Origin: Alligator mississippiensis
Taxonomy: Eukaryota > Chordata > Crocodylia > Alligatoridae
Reading direction: 5' to 3'
Length of the DNA: 64,000 nt
NCBI RefSeq assembly: GCF_030867095.1
Contig: NC_081824.1
Span: 168,648,933 to 168,712,932 of the forward strand
Made by a program: the position numbers and the translations under genes. The notes beneath the pieces are model-generated. The model was given only the letters and a program-made list of their open reading frames with translations, did not search any database and was not told where the DNA came from. The stretch's first letter is position 1, and each line of letters starts with the position of its first letter. Below are positions 23,301 to 32,460 of this stretch, piece by piece.

Positions 23301-25427
23301 CCAAAGTGTGATATAAAACACAACAGGGTGGTCCATCACTTCTTTCAGTGACATGCCACCACCTTCCCCCCTTTCCTGGCTACAAGTGCTTACTTAGCTT
23401 TTCAATAGCTGTGCTGGGGGTATAAATCCATTAAATGTTTAAAATACTTCACATACAATACCCTCCTGAATGGGGAGCATGCATGGTTAGGATTTCATCA
23501 AATTAGCAGGGATAAATTCTGCTCTCAGAAAACGGGGTATAAATCTGAAATGCCACCTTTACCATCAATTGACTTGTTTACTCTGGTTTTATACCAATAT
23601 AAGAGTTAAATGGGGCCTCATATGGATCCAGTCCAGTAGAAAGGCTAGAGGAAGAGGCCCGGCAGCCTAATACAAGGAAGGGTTACTTTCTAACTGCTTA
23701 CACTATTGAAGTCAGATAAATAAATAATAATCGAAGATCCTTTGTTGTTGAAAGGAGATATTCAGTCTGCCCAAAAGTACCAGCTAAGTCATTAAAGGAT
23801 TCCCAGGTGCCAGTATTTGGATAGGGTATTAGCTATTCAAACAGTTTAGGCAGAAGTCTCTGCTGTTCTCTCTCCTGGGCCATCTCAGGTTTCTTCAATC
23901 TCAGCTCAGATCTGAACAGAGGCAGAGAGGAGAGGTTGGGGATTTCAGAAGGACCAAATTCTCTCTATACCCTTGGAAAATTATTTCCCCTCCTCCCCCA
24001 TGACAGAAACAAGGAAACCCCCTTCTGTTACTGAAACTGTAAGGCAGTGGTGGAAGAGGCCTACGTGTTGTATGTGCAAGTATGTGGGCGTGCACATGGA
24101 AGATAAGAAGGGAAAGGAATCATCAGGCAATGTGGCGTATCCCTTTGTTGCTGTAATAAATGTGGCTTGAATTTGACAGTGGGAAGACAGGAGCTGGATA
24201 AAAATGTCAGCACCACATAATGTTGTAGGGCAATTGTGTCACAGTGAGATGACAGGAGTGCAAGAGTTACTAAAGGAGGTGACCCCAGAGGGATGTATGT
24301 TTGGCGGACATACTGGCAGAGTCTCTGTGCTCCCATCAAAAGAAAGAGAAACACCTAAGGAGAAGGGTAGTGTAGACTGATGTTCAAACAATCAGCCCAG
24401 ATCCCCATTTTTCTTTCAGTGCCTGAGTCTTTTAAGCATTAATATTCATAAATGGGTTCCTGGGACTGAGAAGATTCAGGACAGATGGGCTTTTCGCAAA
24501 GAAGTCAAAATGTGTCAAAAGCAGAATTGAGAATGGAAAGGGAATTCAGATTATGTAATTTCTGATATCTGGCCAAAGTAGGGTCGTGTTTACATCTAGA
24601 TACAGAAGATATTGAAGAGAAGCTTGCTAAAAGACATGTTCTGAGGAAATATCAAGGAGTGTGATTTCACGTTTAGTTAATTGAATTTGCCCTGTGATTA
24701 TTTATAATCCCAGAGTTTTTGTGGATCTGTTTCTGCTTCAAACTCTCAAACACTAAGCCAAAAACACCATCTCCATGTTCAGCTGGACAAAGGACTGTAT
24801 ACTTTCCTTATAGGTCATCCAGACCTTGGCCACCACCAAGCTAAACTATACTACATGTAGTATTTTCTGTATGACAGGCTAATAAGACCAAGTCATGCCA
24901 GTGCCATGCTTTTAGGAGCTACCTATTTTCCTGCCTCCAGTATAGCAAGTACAGCCTACCGGATGATCCAACTGCAGCTGATTCCCAGAATTGAACTTTT
25001 AAGGCACAGACACTATTGGCAGCAGATTAATCTGTTCAAGAATGTTTTCCAAATAGTAGTTATCAAAGCCCACAGCTTGCAGCTTTTAGAGTATGAGGGA
25101 AGATGTCTGTCCTTGGTTGAGCTGTCTCAAATTATTTGCATCGAAGGTGCCAAAGTATTAGGGTGATGGGTACTTCAAGATGTTGTCAACAATAAATGTA
25201 GATTGATGCTCCTGGAATCTTAACTCGAGAGTTATGGATACAATTCCACAATAGATTCTTTTTGTGGCACATGATTTGATTAAGCCTGTGGTGGGTGCAT
25301 CCGGAATCCCTGTAGCACCATGTTCTGTAACAAGAAATCAGGGGCAATATCATACAGAAGCCTGTATCTCAAGAATGGCAGCTACTCTTGCGATGCTCAG
25401 ACAGGATATAGATATGTAGATATATAT
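20355..25427. other. Intergenic, no recognised gene
   Basis: About 5 kb without an identifiable exon. A short 'atcatagaattgg' word near 22986 might be a scrap of CR1 tail. Other open frames, the largest 97 codons, look like chance. Confidence 0.35.
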
Positions 25428-25475
25428 TTCTCTCTGTCTCTCTGTCTGTCTGTCTGTCTGTCTCTCTATATATAT
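25428..25475. repeat. (TCTG)n/(TC)n/(TA)n microsatellite
   Basis: Compound simple repeat: TC-rich start, about five TGTC units, then TC and TA dinucleotides. Confidence 0.95.
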
Positions 25476-26547
25476 GCAGTACACTGCTGCTTCTTACATA
25501 GTTAACTCTTTACTTGTCCCTACCACAGCAGGAAGAAGGAAGATAGGTGCTCTTATAGAAGTTATAAGAGTGAAATGAAACTGGAAGACAGAGAAAGCTA
25601 CATATAACTAACAAAGTAAGGTCAGCTCTTCTGGCTCGGGTGCCTGACTTCTCTTCTGTGACTAGGGAAAGATAACCACACTGTCTGGGCATACTTCCTA
25701 CCAAAGAGAGTCTCCCAGGAGAGCCTGCCACAATCAGCCCACAGATTTGTTTTCTGTCTCAGCACAGCTGTTCCCATCATGACCTACTGGCCTGATTTCT
25801 TGTTACAGAGAATGCTACTACAGGGATTCCAGATGTGAAACATGTGGAGTGAGTCTGGACTACTTAGTATCTTCACCCCTTTCTTTCCAGATCTCCTAAA
25901 ACTACAGAAACATGACAACTGCTTCAAGTCTCTTCTATTGAGGAAACGCAACTGGACAGGTGGCGACTGAAATTTTCAGGGTAATTGTATAACTGGCAAC
26001 AATTGTGAAAAAAACCAAAAGAAACTGCCTGTCTTTGGCAACACTCTGCACTAAACTGTGTTCTCTCATGTTTTTACAAACCCCACATGAAGATAAAGCA
26101 TGTCTGGTGAGGAGAGGGGACCTCTCTGGTTATCTGTCAGCTGAGCTCCAGAACTCTCTTTACTTTCCAAGTATCTCAGTGTTTCGCTTTGCAACTCCTG
26201 ATGAAGTTTGTCTGGCTGGTTATCATTCATGTAGGTGCACACCCCTTTATTCACCCAGTCCTGCCATTACCTCTGAAAGTTAAACACTTTATTTTCCACT
26301 TACAAACACTCATTGCCTCTTCTGTCCTCTTGTATGCTAAATTTCTGCACAAAACCCCCTCACAGGCCTGATCACTTTTAAACCCATGATAGCCCAGGAC
26401 TCATGTGACATCCATGAGGAGGGCCTGGCTTTATACACCATACGCTTGGGATAAGCAACCCTGTCCTGCATCTCAGATCACCATGGGCAACTTCTCTCTG
26501 GTGCTGTGAGGACAGACAGCAATCCAGTGCATCAAGCCAAACCTGTC
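25476..26547. other. Intergenic, nothing recognised
   Basis: No gene or nameable repeat seen between the microsatellite and the large CR1 copy. Confidence 0.35.
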
Positions 26548-26642
26548 TCATAGATTCACAGATTCATAGATGTTAGGGTCGGAAGGGACCTCAATAGATC
26601 ATCGAGTCCGACCCCCTGCATAGGCAGGAAAGAGTGCTGGGT

Positions 26643-28352
26643 TCAGATGACTCCAGCTAGATGCCTATCTAACCTCCTCTTGAAGACCCCCAGGGTAGGG
26701 GAGAGCACCACCTCCCTTGGGAGCCCATTCCAGACCTTGGCCACTCTAACTGTGAAGAAGTTCTTCCTAATGTCCAATCTAAATCTGCTCTCTGCTAGCT
26801 TGTGGCCATTATTTCTTGTAACCCCCGGGGGCGCCTTGGTGAGTAGAGCCTCACCAATTCCCTTCTGCATCCCCATGATGAATTTATAGGCAGCCACAAG
26901 GTCACCTCTCAACCTTTTCTTGCGGAGGCTGAAGAGGTCCAGGTGCCCCAGTCTCTCCTCGTAGGGCTTGGCCTGCAAGCCCTTAACTATACGAGTGGCC
27001 CTTCTCTGGACCCTCTGCAGGTTATCCACATCCCTCTTGAAGTGCAGCGCCCAAAACTGGACGCAATATTCCAACTGCGGTCTGACCAGCGCCCGATAGA
27101 GGGGCAGTATCACCTTCCTGGTTCTGTTTGTCATGCATCTGCTGATGCACGATAAAGCACAGTTAGTTTTTCTGATGACTTCGTCACACTGACGACTCAT
27201 GTTCATCTTGGAGTCCGCTACGACTCCGAGATTCCTTTCTGCTTCTGTGCTACCAAGCAGGTCATTTCCTAGGCCGTAGGTATGCTGGACATTTTTCCTC
27301 CCTAGGTGCAGCACTTTGCATTTCTCCTTGTTAAACTGCATTCGATTGTTTTCTGCCCATTTGTCCAACCTGTCCAGGTCTGCTTGTAGTTGTTCCCTGC
27401 CCTCCGGTGTGTCTACTTCTCCCCACAGTTTTGTATCATCCGCAAACTTGGACAGAGTACACTTCACTCCCTTGTCCAAGTCACTGATGAAGACACTGAA
27501 GAGTATCGGTCCAAGGACCGAGCCCTGAGGGACCCCGCTGCCCACACCCTTCCAGGTCAATACCAACCCATCCATCACCACTCTCTGGGTACGACCCTCT
27601 AGCCAATTTGCCACCCACCGGACTGTGTAGTCATCCAAGTCACAGCCTCTTAATTTGCTCACCAGTATGGGGTGGGATACCGTATCGAAGGCCTTCCTGA
27701 AGTCTAAGTAAACGATATCTACCCCTACTCCTGCATCCAGGTGTTTTGTAACCTGGTCATAAAATGAGACTAGATTAGTCAGGCATGATCTACCTGCTAC
27801 GAACCCGTGCGGGTTTCCCCTCAGCATAATATTTCCTGCTGGGTTCTCACATATATGAGCCTTAATAATTTTTTCAAAGACTTTACCAAGGATGGAGGTG
27901 AGACTAACTGGCCTGTAGTTGCCTGAATTCTCCTTCCTCCCCTTCTTGAAAATAGGGAGCACATTGGCCCTTTTCCAGTCCTCCAGGACCTGGCCCGTGC
28001 ACCACAAGTGTTCAAATATTCTTGCCAGTGGCTGTGCAATGACATCAGCCAGTGCCTTCAGCACCCTCGGATGGAGCTCATCCAGGCCTGCCGACTTAAA
28101 CGCATCCAGTCCTTCCAAGTGACTCTGCAACATCTCAGGGTCAACGCTTGGTGGTCTGGCGCCCTGCTGTTGCCTCTCTACAATCCCATTGTGAGACTTG
28201 TCTTGCCCCTTGTTTAGGAACACTGAGGCAAAGAACTCATTGAGGAGTTCAGCCTTGTCTCCCCTGTCTGTCACCAATTGCTTTTGCCCATTCAGTAGTG
28301 GTCCTATACCGCCCTGGGCCTTCCTTTTACTCCCTATATATCTGAAAAACAA
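26643..28352 (-). CDS. CR1 reverse transcriptase (569 codons)
   Basis: ORF2 piece of the CR1 element, an RNA-directed DNA polymerase that copies its own RNA at a nicked target. Visible blocks by residue: NYRPVSLTSILGKVFEKII (about 145-163), HGFVAGRSCLTNLVSFYDQV (about 182-201), YLDFRKAFDTVSHPIL with the first catalytic Asp (about 215-230), SGVPQGSVLGPILFSVFISD (about 272-291), and the catalytic FADD (about 303-306) followed by TKLW. The C-terminal thumb reads LEYCVQFWALHFKRDVDNLQ and ends ...GVFKRRLDRHL. All catalytic aspartates are present. The true ORF2 would run on into the endonuclease upstream, but a frame change near 28340 separates them, so this frame is a remnant of a dead insertion, not a host gene. 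Confidence 0.9.
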   Translation of the reverse strand: MFFRYIGSKRKAQGGIGPLLNGQKQLVTDRGDKAELLNEFFASVFLNKGQDKSHNGIVERQQQGARPPSVDPEMLQSHLEGLDAFKSAGLDELHPRVLKALADVIAQPLARIFEHLWCTGQVLEDWKRANVLPIFKKGRKENSGNYRPVSLTSILGKVFEKIIKAHICENPAGNIMLRGNPHGFVAGRSCLTNLVSFYDQVTKHLDAGVGVDIVYLDFRKAFDTVSHPILVSKLRGCDLDDYTVRWVANWLEGRTQRVVMDGLVLTWKGVGSGVPQGSVLGPILFSVFISDLDKGVKCTLSKFADDTKLWGEVDTPEGREQLQADLDRLDKWAENNRMQFNKEKCKVLHLGRKNVQHTYGLGNDLLGSTEAERNLGVVADSKMNMSRQCDEVIRKTNCALSCISRCMTNRTRKVILPLYRALVRPQLEYCVQFWALHFKRDVDNLQRVQRRATRIVKGLQAKPYEERLGHLDLFSLRKKRLRGDLVAAYKFIMGMQKGIGEALLTKAPPGVTRNNGHKLAESRFRLDIRKNFFTVRVAKVWNGLPREVVLSPTLGVFKRRLDRHLAGVI

Positions 28353-29034
28353 TTTTTGTTATCCTTAATGCCATCCTCAGCTCCATGGTAGCTTTGGCCT
28401 TTCTAACTGCCTCCCTACAACTGTAAGCTGAGGAGGCATATTCCTCTTTAGTAATTTCTCCCTTTTCCCACTGCTCATATGCCCTCCTTTTTACCCTTAG
28501 GCTGCTCTGGACTTCTCTGGTCAGCCAAGGAAGCCTCTTTGCCCCTTTCCCCCTTTCCCCCCGCATTGGGATCATCTCCCTCTGTGCCCAAAGGATCGCT
28601 TCCCTAAGGCACAGCCACCCTTCCTGGGTTCCCATCTCACCAAATCTCTTACTCTGCAGTGCATCATTGACTAAACACCTGAGCTCGCTGAAGTCAGCCT
28701 TCCTAAAGTCTAGCACTTCCACCCTACTAGTTACCTTGCCCACTCTACGCCTTATGGTGAATTCTATTATTTGGTGGTCACTGTCCCTCAGGTGACCACT
28801 GATCTGTAGGTCCGCTACCATGTCATCCCCTGTTGCCGATACCAAGTCCAGTAAGACATTCTCCCTAGTGGGACCATGTGCCTCCTGCGTCAGGTGGAGG
28901 TCCTGTACACAGGATAGTGGATGGTGGGAATTTGCTGTCTGCGTCTCCCAGCAGATGTCAGGGTAGTTTAGGTCCCCCATGACTACTGCTTCCCTAGCCT
29001 TTATGGTCTCCGAGAGCTGCCTCAGAAGTTCCAA
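28327..29034 (-). pseudogene. CR1 endonuclease C-terminal part
   Basis: Frame of 235 codons upstream of the reverse transcriptase. It begins mid-domain with ELLRQLSETIKAREAVVMGD followed by LNYPDICW. This is the GDxN...W block of the apurinic-type endonuclease of CR1. Further on it carries LLDLVSATGDDMVADLQISG and SDHQIIEFTI, with the catalytic SDH motif. The first part of the endonuclease and ORF1 are absent because the insertion is 5'-truncated. It runs into the next frame near 28340 through a frameshift. Confidence 0.85.
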
Positions 29035-29055
29035 ATCTAGTTCTCTGTTAACAGT

Positions 29056-30040
29056 ATCAACAATGGATTATTGGACAGGGCTAAATTTGTCCCACAGTGT
29101 AATTTCCAGAGCTGGCCTTCAGGGCTACACCAGCAGATAAAGAGACACAGACCCGGCCACTATTAAGCTATCCCCAACAGATTTACATGAGAGAGCTAGC
29201 GGTTTAACACCTGTTCCTTCTGCTTCAACTGATATGCCCAAAACAAACATTGAGGAGAAATTGATTTCCTGTAACAGCTTTGAGTCATGGTATCCTCAAG
29301 TGCTTTACAAAGTCATGGAGTACTTTTTAGTGCAAAACTTGCAGAGGCTATTCTGGATTCAGCTACAGCCCTCATAGTTTCCAGCACTGGAACTAGTCTA
29401 GTCAGAAACGAAATGTCTGGGTTTGAGCCCAACATTATTCCAGACATTTTTTAGAAAGTTGCAGTGTCATCTTTACTACTGTATGAGAGATGAGTGGAGG
29501 GAACCTCAGTTTAATATCTCACCCAAATGATGCTGGGGGTGAAACTCCAGGGGCAAATACAAATTTGTGCCCATGTGGGGAGCAGCAGAAGATCCAGCTG
29601 TGCTGATAACCAAGTGGTGTGCATTTCTGGAACGCTCAACTTGCTGTTTTTGAAGCACATATTAGAAATTAAGCTTACTATGTGGATTCGGACTGAACTT
29701 TGTCTGGGGTCCATGCTTTGCTTTTCCCAGCCTGCCTGGCTCCTCAGTTGCTTGTTGCTTGATCTTGGGGCAGCTGCTGATGGGAGAGGTTGCTTTCAAA
29801 TTGTTTAATAACAGTGATGGTAACCTTTGACCTTGCTGAACAGCCACGCTTTTGACCTTTCATTTGTTAAATAATACAACCACTTACTTCCCAATCCTTA
29901 TCGGTATTTAGTAATTGGGGTCAGGACAAAGCAAGACTGAGTACAGTTACCCACCAGGCTTTATTGAACCTGGAAGAATTTCCTTAAGCTATAGATTTCC
30001 TCCTCGATAATCTTCAGTCAAGACAGGCAGAGACTGGAGA
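29056..30040. other. Intergenic, no recognised gene
   Basis: Nothing identifiable except a 'caagtgctttacaaagtcat' word near 29300 that recalls a SINE/L2 tail. Confidence 0.35.
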
Positions 30041-30130
30041 CTGGGTGGCTTAGAGCATTGGTAATGGGATAAAGAGCCTTTCAGCTCTTGGCATCTGGTT
30101 TGAATCCAGCTATGGTTGACAGTGATGGAA
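30041..30130 (+). repeat. tRNA-derived SINE head
   Basis: An A-box-like TGGCTTAGAGCATTGG (from 30046) and a B-box-like GGTTTGAATCC (30097-30107) lie about 50 bp apart, the layout of a pol III promoter in a tRNA-derived SINE. No cloverleaf can be closed, so it is not a tRNA gene. The SINE family is not identified. Confidence 0.5.
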
Positions 30131-30545
30131 ATTCACTACCACTGTAGAATGACCAACTGACCAATATAGAATGATTTGGGATCTCAATCTAGTGCCTACT
30201 GGGTAGATATCCATTCAATAAAAATCATTGTTGCAATTGGCTCTAGAAAGACTAAATGGATTTATGAAGACTGGACTCTTCTAGGTTGTCCCTCCAGATC
30301 AAGGCAAGGTATAATGGCATAGGAAAGTGCATACAGGAGGCCTGTGTGGCCAGTAGGTGTCCTGTGTGACCTGTGGTTAAGTAGAGGTTGTCAGTTTGCA
30401 GGGCTCTCTGCCTGTCTCCCTTCACCAGAATGAATCTAAAATAATGGGCCAGCTGTGTGCTGTGCATCTCAGGAAGCAAAGTATACCCTGAACTAACATT
30501 GTATGTACTAATGCTCAGTAGAGAGGCAGCTGAGGGTTGTTTTTG

Positions 30546-30660
30546 TATAGAATCATGGACAATGAGGGCTGGAAGGGACCTCAGGAGGTCATGTAGTCCA
30601 ACCCCCAGCTCAAAGCAGGACTGTCCCCAGCTATCTCATTTCAGCCAAGGCTTTGTCTAC
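30546..30660 (-). mobile_element. CR1 LINE 3'-end fragment
   Basis: 'tagaatcatggacaatgag' then 'ggctggaagggacctcagga', 'ggtcatgtagtccaaccccc' and 'agctcaaagcaggactgtcc' is the CR1 3' end in reverse orientation, of a different, older subfamily than the large copy. About 115 bp remain. Confidence 0.8.
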
Positions 30661-31747
30661 CAGGGTCAAAAACCAGGGAGAAGGGGAAAGCCAGCAAAAT
30701 ACAAAACTGGCAGACAGCAATCCTAGGGTCACTTATTTTCCCCCAGGTGTGAGGTGAAGAAGAAATCTGAAGGGAATGCAGGAAATTATCATCTGATGAA
30801 GAATTTTTAAAAAATTGTGTTGGGACATGATTCAGAGCCAGGAGGATGTGCACATTATCAATTTGTGCAGACACTTCACCTTATTCCCATTGTTCTCATC
30901 TTCCACTCACTTTCTGCATGATGTCTGTCTGACACTGATCTGTGAGTTCTCTGGGGCAGGCACCGTTTCCTGCCTGCCAAAGCATTGCCTGCCCCAGCAG
31001 GAGCCCAGGCCTGATCCCTGCTGCAGACGCTGCAATAAGTGTAACTAGGGAAGAGGACATCAGTGGTGGCAAAATTCACAGGGTCCGCGGCTGTTGTGTA
31101 CTGAAGAAAGGGGAAGGAAGGAGCCCTTAGCAGCATTCAAACAAGATACACTGATCAGCCACCTGCCTTGCAGCCTTACCCTGAGGGTTCACAGCCACCT
31201 GAGGTCAAGGTGCAGTACGTGTCCAAGGGAGTCCTAGTAGGAGTCTCTCCTAGTGTCTCTGTGGGGAGGGACGGGGGGCTCACCTTGGCCCAGGAGCAGC
31301 CCGTAGTCTGCTCAGCCAGAGGGGACCAGGCACAGCCTCTCTCAGAAGGCATCTCTTTCATCAGGCTGCCCAAGAAGCATGGGCCTGCCTCTGCCTGGGG
31401 CAATATGCTGCTCCCCACTGCAATGGCTTGTGGGCCGTCTGGGTGTCTCCTCTTGCAGGATCTCCACGCTCCCTGGAGTGGCTATGTCATGGGGGTGAGG
31501 GGGTTATTCAAGCTCTCCAGAGGGATTTGGAGGCCTGTGTGTGCTAGGAGACAAGAGGGTGTTGCTCCCCCGTGCTTTGCGGGGCCCTGGTGATACTGAT
31601 GCCGCCACTGAGGCAGGGCACCCCACAGGCTCCTGTGAAGTCCCATGGAAACACCCCCAGCCCTGTCAGTGCAAGGGGCCCAGCCCTTTCCTGGGCACAA
31701 GGGCCTGAGGGCCAGCTGGGAGGCTGCCAGGCCCTGAGGGGAGTGCT
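30661..31747. other. Distal upstream region of RSPH9
   Basis: GC content rises toward the promoter. A 141-codon frame (31168-31593, +) has no recognisable similarity and is probably compositional. A 'gtgagttctctggggcagg' word at about 30940 recalls a SINE tail. Confidence 0.35.
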
Positions 31748-31979
31748 GTTGCTATGGCAACACCATAATTTCCCCCGTTGCTATGGCATCACGGGTGTGG
31801 CTGTTGTCATGGTGACACCATCATTTCTCCCCCCACAGCCGCTGTGGCGTCGTGGGCGTGGCTGTTGCCGTGGCACCACCATCATTTTACCCCAGTTGCT
31901 ATGGCGCCGGGGGCGTGGCTGTTGCCACGGCAACACCATCATTCTTCCCAGCCCCCCCCTCCCCGGTTGCCACGGCGCC
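31748..31979. promoter_or_regulatory. Minisatellite of eight RFX X-box-like palindromes
   Basis: Four tandem units start at 31748, 31803, 31864 and 31921 (period 55-61 bp). Each unit holds two 14-bp palindromic sites of the form GTTGCC-N2-GGCAAC, the X-box bound by RFX factors. Sites: 31748 GTTGCTATGGCAAC, 31777 GTTGCTATGGCATC, 31803 GTTGTCATGGTGAC, 31838 GCCGCTGTGGCGTC, 31864 GTTGCCGTGGCACC, 31895 GTTGCTATGGCGCC, 31921 GTTGCCACGGCAAC (exact consensus), 31966 GTTGCCACGGCGCC. Sites are joined by 'accatcattt' and 'gggcgtggct', the latter a KLF/SP-like GC box. The array ends 231 bp before the RSPH9 start codon. That RFX factors regulate cilia genes through X-boxes is established; that this array works is inference. 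Confidence 0.8.
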
Positions 31980-32460
31980 AGCGCGCTGCGCTCTCACACT
32001 CTGACTAACACCCCCACCCCGCAAACCAACCAGCCGCGGAGAACAGGATTTTTTTTAATGTAAAAAGTGCGCTAGCTGGGGCCCCGTGACCTCCGCCTCG
32101 CGCGGGGCCCTCTCCCCTCTGCCCTCTGCCCCCGGCGGCCCCTCCCTGCCCCGCCCCGCCTCGCGCGTCGCCGCGTCTCCATGGCGGCGGTTGCCGGGCG
32201 CGCGGGGCCATGGAGGCGGACGGGCTGGGGCTGGAGCAGGCGCTGGCGCTGGCGGCGGGCGGCGGCGCGGGGCTGAGCCCAGAGAAGCGCGCGGCGCTGG
32301 GGGCCTCCCTGCTGCTGCTGCGCCGCGACTACCGCTTCCAGCGCGTCCGCTTCTGGGGCCGCCTGCAGGGCCTGCGCGCCGCCTACTACATCGCCGACGG
32401 CCGCGCCACCGACCTGGCCGCGCCGCCACAGCGCCTCTACAGGTGCGTGGGGAGGTGGGC
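31960..32460. promoter_or_regulatory. CpG island, RSPH9 promoter and exon 1
   Basis: Dense CpG (for example 'tcgcgcgtcgccgcgtctcc' before the start codon) and very high GC compared with flanking sequence. It covers the 3' end of the X-box array, the presumed transcription start and coding exon 1. No TATA box is evident, typical of CpG-island promoters. One further half-site 'ggttgccgggcg' lies at about 32190. The transcription start cannot be fixed from sequence alone. Confidence 0.75.
32210..32442 (+). CDS. RSPH9: RSPH9 exon 1
   Basis: 77 codons plus two bases (TAC AG|). It begins MEADGLGLEQ, then an Ala/Gly-rich stretch, LSPEKRAAL, and the conserved DYRFQRVRFWGRLQGLRAAY. Donor is AG|GTGCGT. 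The exon lies in the CpG island and its codons are very GC-rich; Ala and Gly enrichment compared with human probably reflects that. Confidence 0.95.

Larger units (their letters stand above)
26548..29055 (-). mobile_element. CR1 LINE, 5'-truncated, long RT frame kept
   Basis: A CR1 non-LTR retrotransposon read on -. The 3' end is the ATCTATGAATC-type repeat tail (26548-26572 on +), and the stop codon lies at 26643, giving a 3' untranslated part of about 95 bp. The copy begins inside the endonuclease domain, at about 29055, so roughly 2.5 kb of an element usually near 4.5 kb remains. Two frames cover it: an endonuclease-end frame (29034-28327) and a reverse-transcriptase frame (28352-26643), which overlap in different frames near 28340, implying one frameshift. 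Otherwise the frames are open, and the CpG content is still high, so the copy is comparatively young. Confidence 0.95.

Noticed and set aside
30041-30130. tRNA gene
   Set aside because: A- and B-box-like words exist, but their spacing is too long and no cloverleaf forms; it is a SINE head.
31168-31593. 141-codon open frame on + upstream of RSPH9
   Set aside because: Rising GC content explains it; no similarity recognised and not in frame with RSPH9.
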